Assembly: GCA_021298975.1 (NCBI GenBank)
Contig: JAJTGC010000009.1
Span: 1 to 42,713 of the forward strand
Direction: 5' to 3'
Source: Oxalobacteraceae bacterium
GTDB lineage: Bacteria; Pseudomonadota; Gammaproteobacteria; Burkholderiales; Burkholderiaceae_D
Length of the DNA: 42,713 bases
The stretch's first letter is position 1; every line of letters begins with the position of its first letter. The notes under the pieces are model-generated. The model ran no database searches. It was given only the letters and a program-made list of their open reading frames with translations, and was not told the origin of the DNA. Positions 17,603 through 26,484 of this stretch are shown one piece after another. Made by a program: the position numbers and the translations under genes.

Positions 17603-18475
17603 TCAGAGCGCGTTCAACGGTATCTTCAGGTAGGCAACGCCATTTGATTCCACCGGGGGCAGATCACCGGCGCGAATATTGATTTGCACTGAGGGAAGCA
17701 TTAGCACGGGCATTTCCAGCGTTGCATCGCGCCGAGTACGCATGTCAACAAACTCCGCCTCGCTGATACCGTCGTGCACATGAATGTTTTTTCTGCGCTG
17801 CTCGCCCACGGTCGTTTCAAACACCACAGCGCGATCCGTCGGCGGGTAATCGTGACACATGAACAACCGTGTTTCATCCGGCAAGCTCAGGATCTTCTTT
17901 GCCGATGCGTACAGCGACTTCGCATCGCCCCCCGGAAAATCGCATCGCGCCGTACCCACATCCGGCATGAACATCGTGTCACCCACAAATACCGCATCAC
18001 CCATACGATACGCAACACACGCGGGCGTATGGCCGGGCACATACATCGTGGTAGCCGTCAGGGCGCCGATGCGGAAATGCTCACCGTCTTTCAACAGCTG
18101 ATCAAACTGCGAACCATCCGTTGAAAACTCTGGCTCGAGATGGAAAATACCTTTGAACACTTGTTGCACCGCACTGATATGGTCGCCGATCGCGGTTTTG
18201 CCACCCAGTGTTTTCTTGAGGTAGGGCGCAGCGGTCACATGATCGGCATGGGCATGCGTCTCGAGTATCCATGCTACGGTAAGATTTTTTTCGCGAACAA
18301 AAGCAATCACCTTGTCAGCCGAATCCGTGCGGGTGCGGCCAGACTTGGGGTCGTAGTCCAAAACAGAGTCGATAATGGCGCATGGCGAGCCTTCTTTTTC
18401 GTAGACCACATAGGTCACGGTCCAGGTCGCAGGATCAAAAATGCCGTGGACCTGGGGGTTAATTGCATCGCTCAT
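17603..18475 (-). CDS. blh: MBL-fold persulfide dioxygenase-type hydrolase (Blh)
   Basis: 290-residue metallo-beta-lactamase-fold protein. The metal motif THAHADH (His74, His76, Asp78, His79), GHT (His149), GDTMF (Asp166) and the late MCHDYPP histidine are present. The spacing and the block FPGGDAKSLYASAKKILSLPDETRLFMCHDY match ETHE1/Blh enzymes, which oxidise glutathione persulfide to sulfite using mononuclear iron. It is divergent from a DUF442-SQR fusion, the usual partner: SQR makes the persulfide that this enzyme consumes. GGAG lies 10 nt before the ATG. It is driven by the palindromic double promoter. Confidence 0.9.
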   Translation of the reverse strand: MSDAINPQVHGIFDPATWTVTYVVYEKEGSPCAIIDSVLDYDPKSGRTRTDSADKVIAFVREKNLTVAWILETHAHADHVTAAPYLKKTLGGKTAIGDHISAVQQVFKGIFHLEPEFSTDGSQFDQLLKDGEHFRIGALTATTMYVPGHTPACVAYRMGDAVFVGDTMFMPDVGTARCDFPGGDAKSLYASAKKILSLPDETRLFMCHDYPPTDRAVVFETTVGEQRRKNIHVHDGISEAEFVDMRTRRDATLEMPVLMLPSVQINIRAGDLPPVESNGVAYLKIPLNAL

Positions 18476-18509
18476 CGTGCGTAGACTCCGTTTTAATTAC
18501 AACTTATAT

Positions 18510-18538
18510 ATTATATTGACCAACATTTTATTTGTCAA
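18510..18538 (-). promoter_or_regulatory. Sigma-70 promoter of blh
   Basis: On the minus strand TTGACA (18538-18533), a 17-nt spacer and TATAAT (18515-18510) give a perfect consensus promoter. Transcription would start near 18503, about 28 nt before the blh ATG. Confidence 0.75.
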
Positions 18539-18544
18539 TATAAT
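18516..18544 (+). promoter_or_regulatory. Sigma-70 promoter of the DUF442-SQR gene
   Basis: TTGACC (18516-18521), a 17-nt spacer and TATAAT (18539-18544) match the consensus at 11 of 12 positions. It lies on the same DNA as the blh promoter, in mirror image. Transcription would start near 18551, about 70 nt before the ATG. Confidence 0.75.
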
Positions 18545-18620
18545 GTATTTTCTTTAATTAACTGCACTCTGTGCGGGCCGGGCCCATTCGGCGCACACCC
18601 AAGCTTTCCAAGGACAATCC

Positions 18621-20222
18621 ATGCCGGCCACCATCACGCGTCACACCGACAAGTTCAGCACCGCTCCGCAGCTTGGCCCGGAGGACATGGCAGAGGTCGC
18701 GGCGCTCGGTTTCCGCACCGTTATTAACAACCGTCCCGACGGCGAAGGGGGTCCGACGCAGCCCAGCAGCGAAACTATCGCCCGCGCCGCCGAAGCCGCC
18801 GGCCTGAACTATATCCATCTGCCGGTCATCAGTGGTCAGATCACCGAACGCCAGGCGCGCCAGTTCGCTGAGCTGCTGGCGCTCAAGCCGGGTCCCCTCC
18901 TCGCCTTTTGCCGCAGCGGTGCGAGGTCGCACAATATCTATCAGATGGCCAGCGGCCAACGCACCCAGCCCGGCATGGGCGGCGCGGCCAGCGCCTGCAC
19001 CTGGGGGGATACGCAAGACATCGTGATCGTGGGCGGCGGCAGTGCTGGCATTGGTCTGGCGGCCAGTCTCAAAAAGCGCCAGCCAAATCTGCAGATCGCG
19101 ATCATCGAACCCAACGACAAGCATTACTACCAGCCGTCATGGACGCTGGTCGGTGCCGGTGAATTCAAGCTTCAAGACAGCGTGCGTGACATGGCATCAG
19201 TGATGCCTGCCGGCGTGACCTGGATACGCGCTGCCGTGACAGGCTTCGATCCGGAGCAGAAAAAAGTCACGATTGATCAAGGCAATCCGATCAGTTACCA
19301 GAATCTGGTCGTCGCGCCAGGTCTGAAACTCAACTGGCAAGCCATCCCCGGTCTGGAAGACACGCTGGGTAAGAACGGGGTCACTTCAAATTATCGTTTC
19401 GATCTCGCGCCCTATACCTGGGATCTGGTCAGGCAAATGACATCCGGCACGGCGCTGTTCACGCAGCCGGCCATGCCGATCAAGTGTGCCGGCGCACCCC
19501 AGAAAGCAATGTACCTCTCTTGTTCCGACTGGGAGCAGCGCGGCGTGCTCAAAAACATCAGCGTCCATTTTCATAATACGGGTGCCGTGCTGTTCGGCGT
19601 TGCAGACTTTGTGCCGCCGTTGATGAACTACGTCAAACGCTACAACGCGCAGCTGCATTTCACTTCGACGCTGGTGGCCGTCGATGGCCCGGAGAAAAAA
19701 GCCTGGTTCGATGAAAAAGACGCGAATGGCAACATAACCCGTGTCGAAAAATCCTTCGATATGCTGCACGTGGTGCCACCACAAACGGCACCGGATTTTG
19801 TACGCGACAGTCGGCTGGCCAATGCCGAAGGCTGGGTCGATGTCAATCAGGTCACGCTGCAGCATGTGCGCTACCCCGATATCTTCAGCCTGGGAGATGC
19901 CTGCTCGTCGCCCAATGCAAAAACTGCCGCTGCCGTACGCAAGCAAATCGTCGTCGTCGCCGAGAACCTTCTTTCCGCGCGCAGCGGCCGCGCGTTAGCG
20001 ACGACATATGATGGTTACGGCTCCTGTCCTTTGACGGTGGAGAAAGGCCGCATCGTACTGGCGGAATTCGGTTTCGGCGGCAAACTGCTGCCCACCTTCC
20101 CCCTGAATCCCACAGTGGCTCGTCGATCCGCCTGGATCCTGAAAAAAAATATCCTTCCGTGGGTCTACTGGCATCTGATGCTCAAAGGGCATGAATGGCT
20201 GGCACGACCCAAAACGAATTAA
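18621..20222 (+). CDS. DUF442 phosphatase-like domain fused to sulfide:quinone oxidoreductase
   Basis: 533-residue fusion. Residues 1-110 are a DUF442 (beta-lactamase hydrolase-like, tyrosine-phosphatase fold) domain with the loop CRSGAR (Cys97-Arg102), also proposed to act as a rhodanese-like persulfide carrier. Residues 130-530 are a type II (SQOR-like) flavoprotein: FAD motif IVIVGGGSAGIG (134-145) and the two redox cysteines Cys289 (IKCAGAPQKAMYLS) and Cys428 (LGDACSSPNAKTAAAV), which align with the catalytic pair of the human enzyme. It would oxidise sulfide, pass electrons to quinone at the inner membrane and transfer sulfane sulfur. AAGGA lies 6 nt before the ATG. Known fused architecture; the carrier role of DUF442 is inference. 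Confidence 0.92.
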   Translation: MPATITRHTDKFSTAPQLGPEDMAEVAALGFRTVINNRPDGEGGPTQPSSETIARAAEAAGLNYIHLPVISGQITERQARQFAELLALKPGPLLAFCRSGARSHNIYQMASGQRTQPGMGGAASACTWGDTQDIVIVGGGSAGIGLAASLKKRQPNLQIAIIEPNDKHYYQPSWTLVGAGEFKLQDSVRDMASVMPAGVTWIRAAVTGFDPEQKKVTIDQGNPISYQNLVVAPGLKLNWQAIPGLEDTLGKNGVTSNYRFDLAPYTWDLVRQMTSGTALFTQPAMPIKCAGAPQKAMYLSCSDWEQRGVLKNISVHFHNTGAVLFGVADFVPPLMNYVKRYNAQLHFTSTLVAVDGPEKKAWFDEKDANGNITRVEKSFDMLHVVPPQTAPDFVRDSRLANAEGWVDVNQVTLQHVRYPDIFSLGDACSSPNAKTAAAVRKQIVVVAENLLSARSGRALATTYDGYGSCPLTVEKGRIVLAEFGFGGKLLPTFPLNPTVARRSAWILKKNILPWVYWHLMLKGHEWLARPKTN

Positions 20223-21958
20223 GCAAGATGCTTCAGCTGCCGCACTGGCTGCGCCAGTATCAGCGTCCATGGCTCAGTGGCGATCTCACTGCTGGCCTGA
20301 TCGTCACCGTCATGCTGATACCGCAAAGCCTTGCCTACGCAATGCTCGCTGGACTGCCACCCCAGATCGGTCTGTACGCCAGCATACTTCCACTGCTGGC
20401 CTACGCCGTGTTCGGCAGCAGCATGACCCTGGCTGTCGGTCCCGTTGCCGTGGCATCACTGATGACCGCCAGCGCGCTGACGCCGTTGGCGGTGCCAGGC
20501 TCGGAGAGCTACCTCATGCTGGCCGTTCTGATGGCATTGATGTCGGGCCTGATGCTGTTTGTCGCTGGCCTGTTGCGCCTCGGATTTCTTGCCTACTTTC
20601 TCAGCCATCCAGTCATCAGCGGCTTCATTTCCGGTTCAGCGATTCTGATCGCGATAGGCCAGCTCAAATACCTGCTGGGCGTGTCGCTGCCCAGCGGCAG
20701 CATCATCGCCACCCTAAAGGGACTGGCGCATCAAATCTCGGCCATCAACACGACTACCGGTGTCATTGGTATCGCGGCATTGCTCTTTCTGTTTTTCGCG
20801 CGCTCGGCACTCGCACCGCTGTTGAAATCGGCGGGCTTGCCGGCCAGAGTGGCCGAGCTACTGACCAAACTCGCACCGATGGCCGTCGTGATCGCGTCAA
20901 CCGCGATCGTGGCAAGCACGGGGCTTGATCAAAGTGCGCAGGTGGCCATCGTTGGACCAGTACCCTCAGGCCTGCCCAACATCGGGCTGCCACAAATTAG
21001 CTGGCAACAGACACAAGCTTTGTGGCTGCCTGCCCTGCTGATTTCGCTGGTTGGATTTGTTGAAAGCGTCTCGGTCGCCCAATCGCTGGCGCTCAAGCGC
21101 GGCCAACGCATTTCACCTGATCGCGAACTGCTCGGCATAGGCGCGGCCAATATCGCCAGCGCCTTCTCCGGTGGCTATCCGGTCACCGGTGGATTCGCGC
21201 GATCCGTCGTCAACTACGCCGCTGGTGCCCAAACACCCGCAGCGGGCGTGATCTCCGCGGTGCTGATGGCGATCGTCATTTCAGCATTTACCGGCTGGTT
21301 TTACTACCTGCCAGTCAGTGTGCTCGCTGCGACCATCATCGTCGCCGTCCTCGGTCTGATCGACTGGCACACGCTGCGCGAAGCCTGGAGATACGACAAA
21401 GCGGATGCCGTGTCACTGCTGCTGACCCTTGCCGGCGTGATTTTGATGGGCGTGGAAGAAGGCATCCTGCTGGGCGTCGCATTATCTTTGGCGGTTCTGG
21501 TCTGGCGCAGTAGCCACCCGCATATGGCCATCGTCGGCCGCGTGCCGGGCACCGAGCATTTTCGTAACATCGCGCGCCATCAGGTAGAAACCCTGCCCGG
21601 CTTGCTTGCCTTGCGTGTCGATGAAAGTCTGTATTTTGCAAATGCGCCAATCATCGAAGAAAAAATCGAGAGCCTGATTCAATCAAATACCGGCACGCGC
21701 ACCGTACTGCTGGTACTGTCCGCCGTCAATCAGCTCGACTCGACGGCGCTGGCCATGTTGACCGATCTGCAAAAAGATTTGGAAGCGCGACACATCACAC
21801 TCCAATTTGCCGAAATCAAGGGCCCTGTGCTCGACCGATTGCGCAGCACGCCTCTGGGTAGAACGATGCGTCACCAAATCTTTCTGAGCACGCATGAAGC
21901 TTTCGTCGCACACACATTGCCAACACCCACGGCGAAAAAGAATGGCTCTCCGGTATAG
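20195..21958 (+). CDS. SulP-family inorganic anion transporter with STAS domain
   Basis: 587-residue inner-membrane transporter of the SulP/SLC26 family. The signature region GLIVTVMLIPQSLAYAMLAGLPPQIGLYAS lies in the first helices, about 12 helices follow to residue 430, and the C-terminal STAS domain (about 455-565) contains LVLSAVNQLDSTALAML. It overlaps the SQR stop by 28 bp; ATG 20195 has AAAGGG upstream, while ATG 20228 (MLQLPHW) just after the SQR stop is an alternative. Since SQR and Blh produce sulfite and thiosulfate, export or exchange of sulfite/sulfate is a reasonable inference. Transport direction and substrate are not visible. Confidence 0.9.
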   Translation: MAGTTQNELSKMLQLPHWLRQYQRPWLSGDLTAGLIVTVMLIPQSLAYAMLAGLPPQIGLYASILPLLAYAVFGSSMTLAVGPVAVASLMTASALTPLAVPGSESYLMLAVLMALMSGLMLFVAGLLRLGFLAYFLSHPVISGFISGSAILIAIGQLKYLLGVSLPSGSIIATLKGLAHQISAINTTTGVIGIAALLFLFFARSALAPLLKSAGLPARVAELLTKLAPMAVVIASTAIVASTGLDQSAQVAIVGPVPSGLPNIGLPQISWQQTQALWLPALLISLVGFVESVSVAQSLALKRGQRISPDRELLGIGAANIASAFSGGYPVTGGFARSVVNYAAGAQTPAAGVISAVLMAIVISAFTGWFYYLPVSVLAATIIVAVLGLIDWHTLREAWRYDKADAVSLLLTLAGVILMGVEEGILLGVALSLAVLVWRSSHPHMAIVGRVPGTEHFRNIARHQVETLPGLLALRVDESLYFANAPIIEEKIESLIQSNTGTRTVLLVLSAVNQLDSTALAMLTDLQKDLEARHITLQFAEIKGPVLDRLRSTPLGRTMRHQIFLSTHEAFVAHTLPTPTAKKNGSPV

Positions 21959-22045
21959 TCGTGCCTAGACGGCTTAGATATTAATCAAATACCAATAGCC
22001 GAAAAGTGCGCCGGTCGGCCACGGTGAATTCTCGGTACCGCATTC

Positions 22046-23404
22046 ATGACAAAGAAAAATAAAATAAAAACGCTCCCCGGCATGGTCAGCGATCCGCTCG
22101 GCAAACTCATGACCGTATCCTGGCGCGACATGATCGTTTTGCTGATCCCCGGTTTGCTGCTAACGATTGGCATCGGCTGGCTGGGCTTCACGATGATTCG
22201 GCCTGCACCCCCCGATACCCTCGTGATCGCAGGCGGTCAAGAAGGCAGCAGTTTTGAGAACAACGCCAAAAAATATGCCGAGCTGATTGCCAAACATGGC
22301 ATCAAAGTCAAAATTTTAACGACCGACGGCTCCGGGGAGAATCTCGATCTGCTGCAAAAAGACAGTGGCACCGCCGATGTCGGCTTTGTTCAGGCAGGTC
22401 TGGTCGACGAGGACGATACCCACGGCATCATGTCGCTGGGCACCATGTATGTACAGCCGTTCATGGTGTTCTACCGTGGCCGTGGTGATATCGATCATCT
22501 CACCGAACTCAGGGGCAAGAAGATTGCAATCGGCCCTGAAGGCAGCGGCACCAATACACTGTCGCTCAAGCTGCTGAAGGAAAATGGCATGACAGCCGCA
22601 GACGTTACGCTGCTCGAAATCGACGGCGATGATGCCGTGGACGCCTTTCGCCAGAAAAAAGTGGATGCGATTTTTACGACCAGTGAACTGACACGCACGC
22701 AAACCATGCGCGAATTGATGCGTTTACCCAGCGTGCATCTGATGAATTTTTTGCAGGCCGATGGCTACTTGCGCCACCTGCCCTACCTCTCGCGCCTGAC
22801 CGCCCCCAAGGGCAGTTTTGATCTCGGACTGGATATTCCGAAACAGGATATCCAGCTCATTGGCACCCCCGTGGAATTGATCGCGCGATCCGACTTGCAT
22901 CCGGCAATTTCCGATCTGCTGCTTGAGGCCGCACATGAGGTCCATGGCAAACCCGGGATGTTCCGCAAGCCCAAAGAATTTCCGGATGCCGTGGAGCACA
23001 TCATCCCCCTGAGCGAAGAGGCGCGCCGCTATTACACCTCCGGATCACCGCTGGAGTACCGGCGTCTGCCCTTCTGGCTGGCCAGTCTGGTAGACCGCAT
23101 TCTGATCGTGCTGGTACCGTCGCTGATCGTACTGATCCCACTGTCTCGAGCCATCCCACCGTTATACCGGTGGCGCGTGCGCTCCAGAATTTATCGCTGG
23201 TACGGCATGCTGATCAAAATCGAGCGAGAAATGCAACTCAACCAGACGCCGGAACAGCTTGACGAACTTCATCAGCGGCTCGTCGAGGTCGAAAATTCTG
23301 TGGACAACCTGCATCTGCCGATCGCATTTGCCGACCAGCTTTATGTTTTGCGTGAGCACATCAACATGGTACGTCTGCGCTTTGACGCAATGCGCATTGC
23401 CTGA
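22046..23404 (+). CDS. TAXI-family TRAP-type solute-binding protein, membrane-anchored
   Basis: 452-residue protein: a transmembrane helix near the N-terminus (30-50), a TAXI binding domain (about 57-330; LVIAGGQEGSSFENNAKKYAELIA, ADVGFVQAGL, LRGKKIAIGPEGSGTNTLSLKLL), a second transmembrane segment (about 347-368) and a C-terminal cytoplasmic helical tail with coiled-coil character (400-445). TAXI proteins normally deliver substrates to a fused TRAP permease; no permease gene is nearby and this one is tethered at both ends, so it may act as a sensor or with a distant permease. It follows the SulP gene by 87 bp, so it may be co-transcribed with the sulfide genes. Confidence 0.85.
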   Translation: MTKKNKIKTLPGMVSDPLGKLMTVSWRDMIVLLIPGLLLTIGIGWLGFTMIRPAPPDTLVIAGGQEGSSFENNAKKYAELIAKHGIKVKILTTDGSGENLDLLQKDSGTADVGFVQAGLVDEDDTHGIMSLGTMYVQPFMVFYRGRGDIDHLTELRGKKIAIGPEGSGTNTLSLKLLKENGMTAADVTLLEIDGDDAVDAFRQKKVDAIFTTSELTRTQTMRELMRLPSVHLMNFLQADGYLRHLPYLSRLTAPKGSFDLGLDIPKQDIQLIGTPVELIARSDLHPAISDLLLEAAHEVHGKPGMFRKPKEFPDAVEHIIPLSEEARRYYTSGSPLEYRRLPFWLASLVDRILIVLVPSLIVLIPLSRAIPPLYRWRVRSRIYRWYGMLIKIEREMQLNQTPEQLDELHQRLVEVENSVDNLHLPIAFADQLYVLREHINMVRLRFDAMRIA

Positions 23405-23413
23405 TCCGCATTG

Positions 23414-24592
23414 TCAGAAAAATGCCTGCAGCCCCGTCTGTGCTCGCCCGAGAATAAGCGCATGCACATCATGCGTGCCCTCGTAGGTATTGACGACCTC
23501 GAGATTGACCAGATGGCGAATAACGCCATATTCATCGCTGATGCCATTGCCGCCCAACATATCGCGCGCGGTGCGAGCAATGTCCAGCGCCTTGCCGCCG
23601 GAATTCCGCTTCATGATCGAGGTGATTTCCACCGCTGCCGTGCCCTCGTCTTTCATGCGTCCAAGACGCAGGCAGCTCTGCAAACCCAGAGTGATTTCCG
23701 TCTGCATGTCGGCCAGTTTTTTCTGCACCAGTTGAGTCGCTGCCAGAGGGCGCCCAAATTGCTTGCGATCCAGCGTGTACTGACGCGCGGTGTGCCAGCA
23801 GAATTCCGCTGCACCCAGTGCGCCCCAGGCAATGCCATAACGCGCCGAATTCAGACAGGTAAACGGGCCTTTGAGGCCACGCACATTAGGCAGCATGTTT
23901 TCTTCAGGGACGAACACATTGTCCATCACCACTTCACCGGTGGCGGAAACCCGCATGCCGACCTTGCCCTGGATCTTGGGTGCGCTCAGACCCTTCCATC
24001 CTTTTTCCAGAATAAAGCCACGGATATCACCGTCATCGTCCTTGGCCCAGATGACAAACACATCCGCCAGTGGACTATTGGTGATCCACATCTTGGCACC
24101 ACTCAGTGAATAACCACCATCCACACGCCTGGCGCGCGTTTCCATGCTGCCGGGATCAGATCCGTGGTTCGGCTCGGTCAGACCAAAACAGCCCACCCAT
24201 TCGCCAGTCGCCAGCTTCGGCAAATATTTCTGCTTCTGCGCCTCGCTGCCGAATTCAAAAATGGGCACCATCACCAGCGAACTCTGCACACTCATGATCG
24301 AACGGAAACCCGAATCCACACGCTCGATCTCGCGGGCGATCAAGCCGTAGCTCACATAGTTCAGACCGGCACCGCCATAGTCGGCTGGAATCGTTGGCCC
24401 GAACAAACCAAGCTCACCCATTTCACGAAAAATCGCAGTGTCCATTTTTTCATGGCGAAATGCCTCCAGTACGCGAGGCATCAGTTTTTCCTGCGCGTAC
24501 GCAGCTGCAGCGTCGCGCACCATACGCTCTTCCGAGCTCAGCTGCTGGTCCAGCAACAAAGGATCGTCCCAGTGAAATTTTGGATTACTCAT
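23414..24592 (-). CDS. gcdH: Glutaryl-CoA dehydrogenase
   Basis: 392-residue flavin-dependent acyl-CoA dehydrogenase that oxidises and decarboxylates glutaryl-CoA to crotonyl-CoA in lysine, tryptophan and aromatic degradation. Diagnostic features are the substrate-binding Arg in [32 protein letters not shown] at the flavin and the catalytic Glu in [17 protein letters not shown] near residue 370. Start 24592 is preferred because GAGAG lies 8-9 nt upstream; ATG 24598 is two codons earlier. Last gene of the acd-livGFHM-gcdH series. Only 9 bp separate its stop from that of the converging TAXI gene. Confidence 0.93.
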   Translation of the reverse strand: MSNPKFHWDDPLLLDQQLSSEERMVRDAAAAYAQEKLMPRVLEAFRHEKMDTAIFREMGELGLFGPTIPADYGGAGLNYVSYGLIAREIERVDSGFRSIMSVQSSLVMVPIFEFGSEAQKQKYLPKLATGEWVGCFGLTEPNHGSDPGSMETRARRVDGGYSLSGAKMWITNSPLADVFVIWAKDDDGDIRGFILEKGWKGLSAPKIQGKVGMRVSATGEVVMDNVFVPEENMLPNVRGLKGPFTCLNSARYGIAWGALGAAEFCWHTARQYTLDRKQFGRPLAATQLVQKKLADMQTEITLGLQSCLRLGRMKDEGTAAVEITSIMKRNSGGKALDIARTARDMLGGNGISDEYGVIRHLVNLEVVNTYEGTHDVHALILGRAQTGLQAFF

Positions 24593-24629
24593 ACCCATCG
24601 CTCTCAGAAAAATAAGTCAACGGAACTCG

Positions 24630-25586
24630 TCAGCGCAAACGCGCCGCCAGCTCACCAATAATGCCGCGCCGGAACGCCAGCACGCAAATCACGAAGATAA
24701 AACCCGTCACCATGGTCACCGACTCGCCGATCGTGTTGAACCAGTCGATATGCGTCACGGATGCCAGCCAGGTACCCATATCCCCCAGCTTGTTTTCCAG
24801 CGCAATGATGATGATCGCGCCCAACACCGGGCCAAACAGCGTACCCATGCCGCCCACCAGTGTCATCAATACCACCAGACCCGACATCGACCAGTGCACA
24901 TCCGTCAGCGTGCCGAATCCCAGTACCAGCGCCTTGGTCGAGCCGGCCAGACCTGCCAGCGCGGCAGACAGCACAAACGCAAGCAGCTTGTAACGATCCA
25001 CGTCATAACCCAGCGATATCGCGCGTGGCTCATTCTCGCGCACTGCCTTGAGCACCTGACCAAAGGGGGAGTGAATGATGCGCACCACCAGCAGGAAAGA
25101 AGCCACCACGATACCGAGCACGAGGTAGTACATGGTCAGATCGTTTTTCAGATCAATCGTCCCCAGCAGGGTTCCACGCGGAATCGATTGCAGTCCGTCT
25201 TCCCCGCCCGTAAACGGTGCCTGCAGAAAAACGAAGAACAGCATCTGCGAGAGCGCCATCGTGATCATCGTGAAGTAAATGCCTTGGCGACGAATCGCCA
25301 GCTTGCCCATCACCAAACCCACCAGCGCTGCAAACACCACGCCCAGCAAAATACCGATCTCCGTCGGCACGCCCCAAACTTTCAATGCGTGACCGGCAAT
25401 ATACGAGGCACCACCAAAAAATGCGGCATGACCAAAGGACAGCAGCCCCGTAAAACCAATCAGCAGATTGAAGGCGCATGCAAACAAGGTAAAGCACAGG
25501 ATTTTCATCAGCAACACGGGGTACATCACAAAGGGGGCTACCAGCGCCATCGCCAGCACTGCGGCATAACCGAGTTTTTTCAGCAT
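24630..25586 (-). CDS. livM: Branched-chain amino acid-type ABC transporter permease LivM
   Basis: 318-residue inner-membrane permease with about 9-10 helices and the LivM/LivH signature NEPRAISLGYDVDRYKLLAFVLSAALAGLAG around residue 190-220. The N-terminal helices MLKKLGYAAVLAMALVAPF and the TGLLSFGHAAFFGGASY motif are typical. ATG 25586 has GGAG 8 nt upstream; the in-frame GTG at 25595 abuts that site and cannot use it. It pairs with LivH to form the channel. Substrate cannot be inferred; the flanking acyl-CoA dehydrogenases suggest an organic acid or amino acid that enters CoA-dependent catabolism. Confidence 0.93.
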   Translation of the reverse strand: MLKKLGYAAVLAMALVAPFVMYPVLLMKILCFTLFACAFNLLIGFTGLLSFGHAAFFGGASYIAGHALKVWGVPTEIGILLGVVFAALVGLVMGKLAIRRQGIYFTMITMALSQMLFFVFLQAPFTGGEDGLQSIPRGTLLGTIDLKNDLTMYYLVLGIVVASFLLVVRIIHSPFGQVLKAVRENEPRAISLGYDVDRYKLLAFVLSAALAGLAGSTKALVLGFGTLTDVHWSMSGLVVLMTLVGGMGTLFGPVLGAIIIIALENKLGDMGTWLASVTHIDWFNTIGESVTMVTGFIFVICVLAFRRGIIGELAARLR

Positions 25587-25598
25587 CGCAGTCACTCC

Positions 25599-26483
25599 TT
25601 ATTTTTCGCGACCGAACAGGCCGGCCGGGCGAATCAGCAAAACAATCGCCATGATGATGAAGACAACCGTCGACGACAGCTCCGGATAAAACACCTTGGT
25701 AAAGCCCTCGATGATGCCTAGGCCCAGCCCCGTGAGGATGGAACCCAGAATCGATCCCATGCCGCCAATAACCACCACGGCAAATACCACAATGATCAGA
25801 TTCGATCCCATCAGCGGCGAGACTTGCAGCACCGGTGCCGCAAGCACACCCGCAAAGCCGGCCAGTGCCACACCAAAACCATAGGTGAGCGTCACCATCA
25901 GCGGCACGTTCACGCCAAAGGCTTCCACCATTTTCGGATTTTCGGTACCCGCGCGCAGATAAGCACCCAAGCGCGTTTTCTCGATCACGAACCAGGTGAC
26001 CAGACAGACGATCAGGGATGCCAGCACGACCCAGGCGCGATAATTCGGCAAGTTCATGAAACCCAGATCGGTCGAGCCTGCCAGCTGCGCCGGCACGGTA
26101 TAAGGCAGACCCGACACGCCATAAAACGAGCGGAATACGCCTTCCAGCATCAGCGTAATGCCAAAGGTTAAAAGCAGACCATAAAGATGATCCAGCCGAT
26201 ACAGCCACTGCAGCATGGTTTTCTCGATGATGATGCCAAACAGGCCCACCAGCAAAGGTGCCAGCAGCAGCATCATCCAGTAATTGATGCCGAAATACTG
26301 CAATCCCATCCACGCAAAGAATGCACCCATCATGTACAGCGCACCATGGGCAAAATTGATCACATTGAGCAGACCGAAAATCACCGCCAGACCCAGCGAC
26401 AACATCGCATAGAACGAACCATTGACCAATCCCAGCAACAGCTGGCCCAGCAAGGCTGATGTGGATATACCAAATATTTCCAT
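25599..26483 (-). CDS. livH: Branched-chain amino acid-type ABC transporter permease LivH
   Basis: 294-residue permease with about 8 helices. It starts with the LivH hallmark LLGQLLLGLVNGSFYAMLSLGLAVIFGLLNVINFAHGALYMMGAF and contains the conserved cytoplasmic loop RAGTENPKMVEAFGVNV that contacts the ATPases, and GGMGSILGSILTGLGLGIIEG. It begins 1 bp after the livF stop and ends 12 bp before livM, as expected in one operon. Confidence 0.93.
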   Translation of the reverse strand: MEIFGISTSALLGQLLLGLVNGSFYAMLSLGLAVIFGLLNVINFAHGALYMMGAFFAWMGLQYFGINYWMMLLLAPLLVGLFGIIIEKTMLQWLYRLDHLYGLLLTFGITLMLEGVFRSFYGVSGLPYTVPAQLAGSTDLGFMNLPNYRAWVVLASLIVCLVTWFVIEKTRLGAYLRAGTENPKMVEAFGVNVPLMVTLTYGFGVALAGFAGVLAAPVLQVSPLMGSNLIIVVFAVVVIGGMGSILGSILTGLGLGIIEGFTKVFYPELSSTVVFIIMAIVLLIRPAGLFGREK

Positions 26484-26484
26484 C

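Larger units (their letters stand above)
18510..18544. promoter_or_regulatory. Perfect inverted repeat, candidate operator of the sulfide locus
   Basis: ATTATATTGAC (18510-18520) and GTCAATATAAT (18534-18544) form a perfect 11-bp inverted repeat with a 13-nt spacer, in DNA far more AT-rich than its neighbours. It covers both promoters. AT-rich palindromes over the promoter are the kind of operator bound by BigR/SqrR ArsR-family sulfide sensors that control blh genes. No such regulator gene is in the window, so the binding protein is inferred. Confidence 0.6.

Noticed and set aside
24750..25721. 323-codon plus-strand open frame opposite livM and livH
   Set aside because: Antisense shadow over two clear permease genes; no hydrophobic segments or domain.
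25153..26313. 386-codon minus-strand open frame across the livH/livM junction
   Set aside because: Out-of-frame reading of two real permease genes on the same strand; no start context and no recognisable domain.
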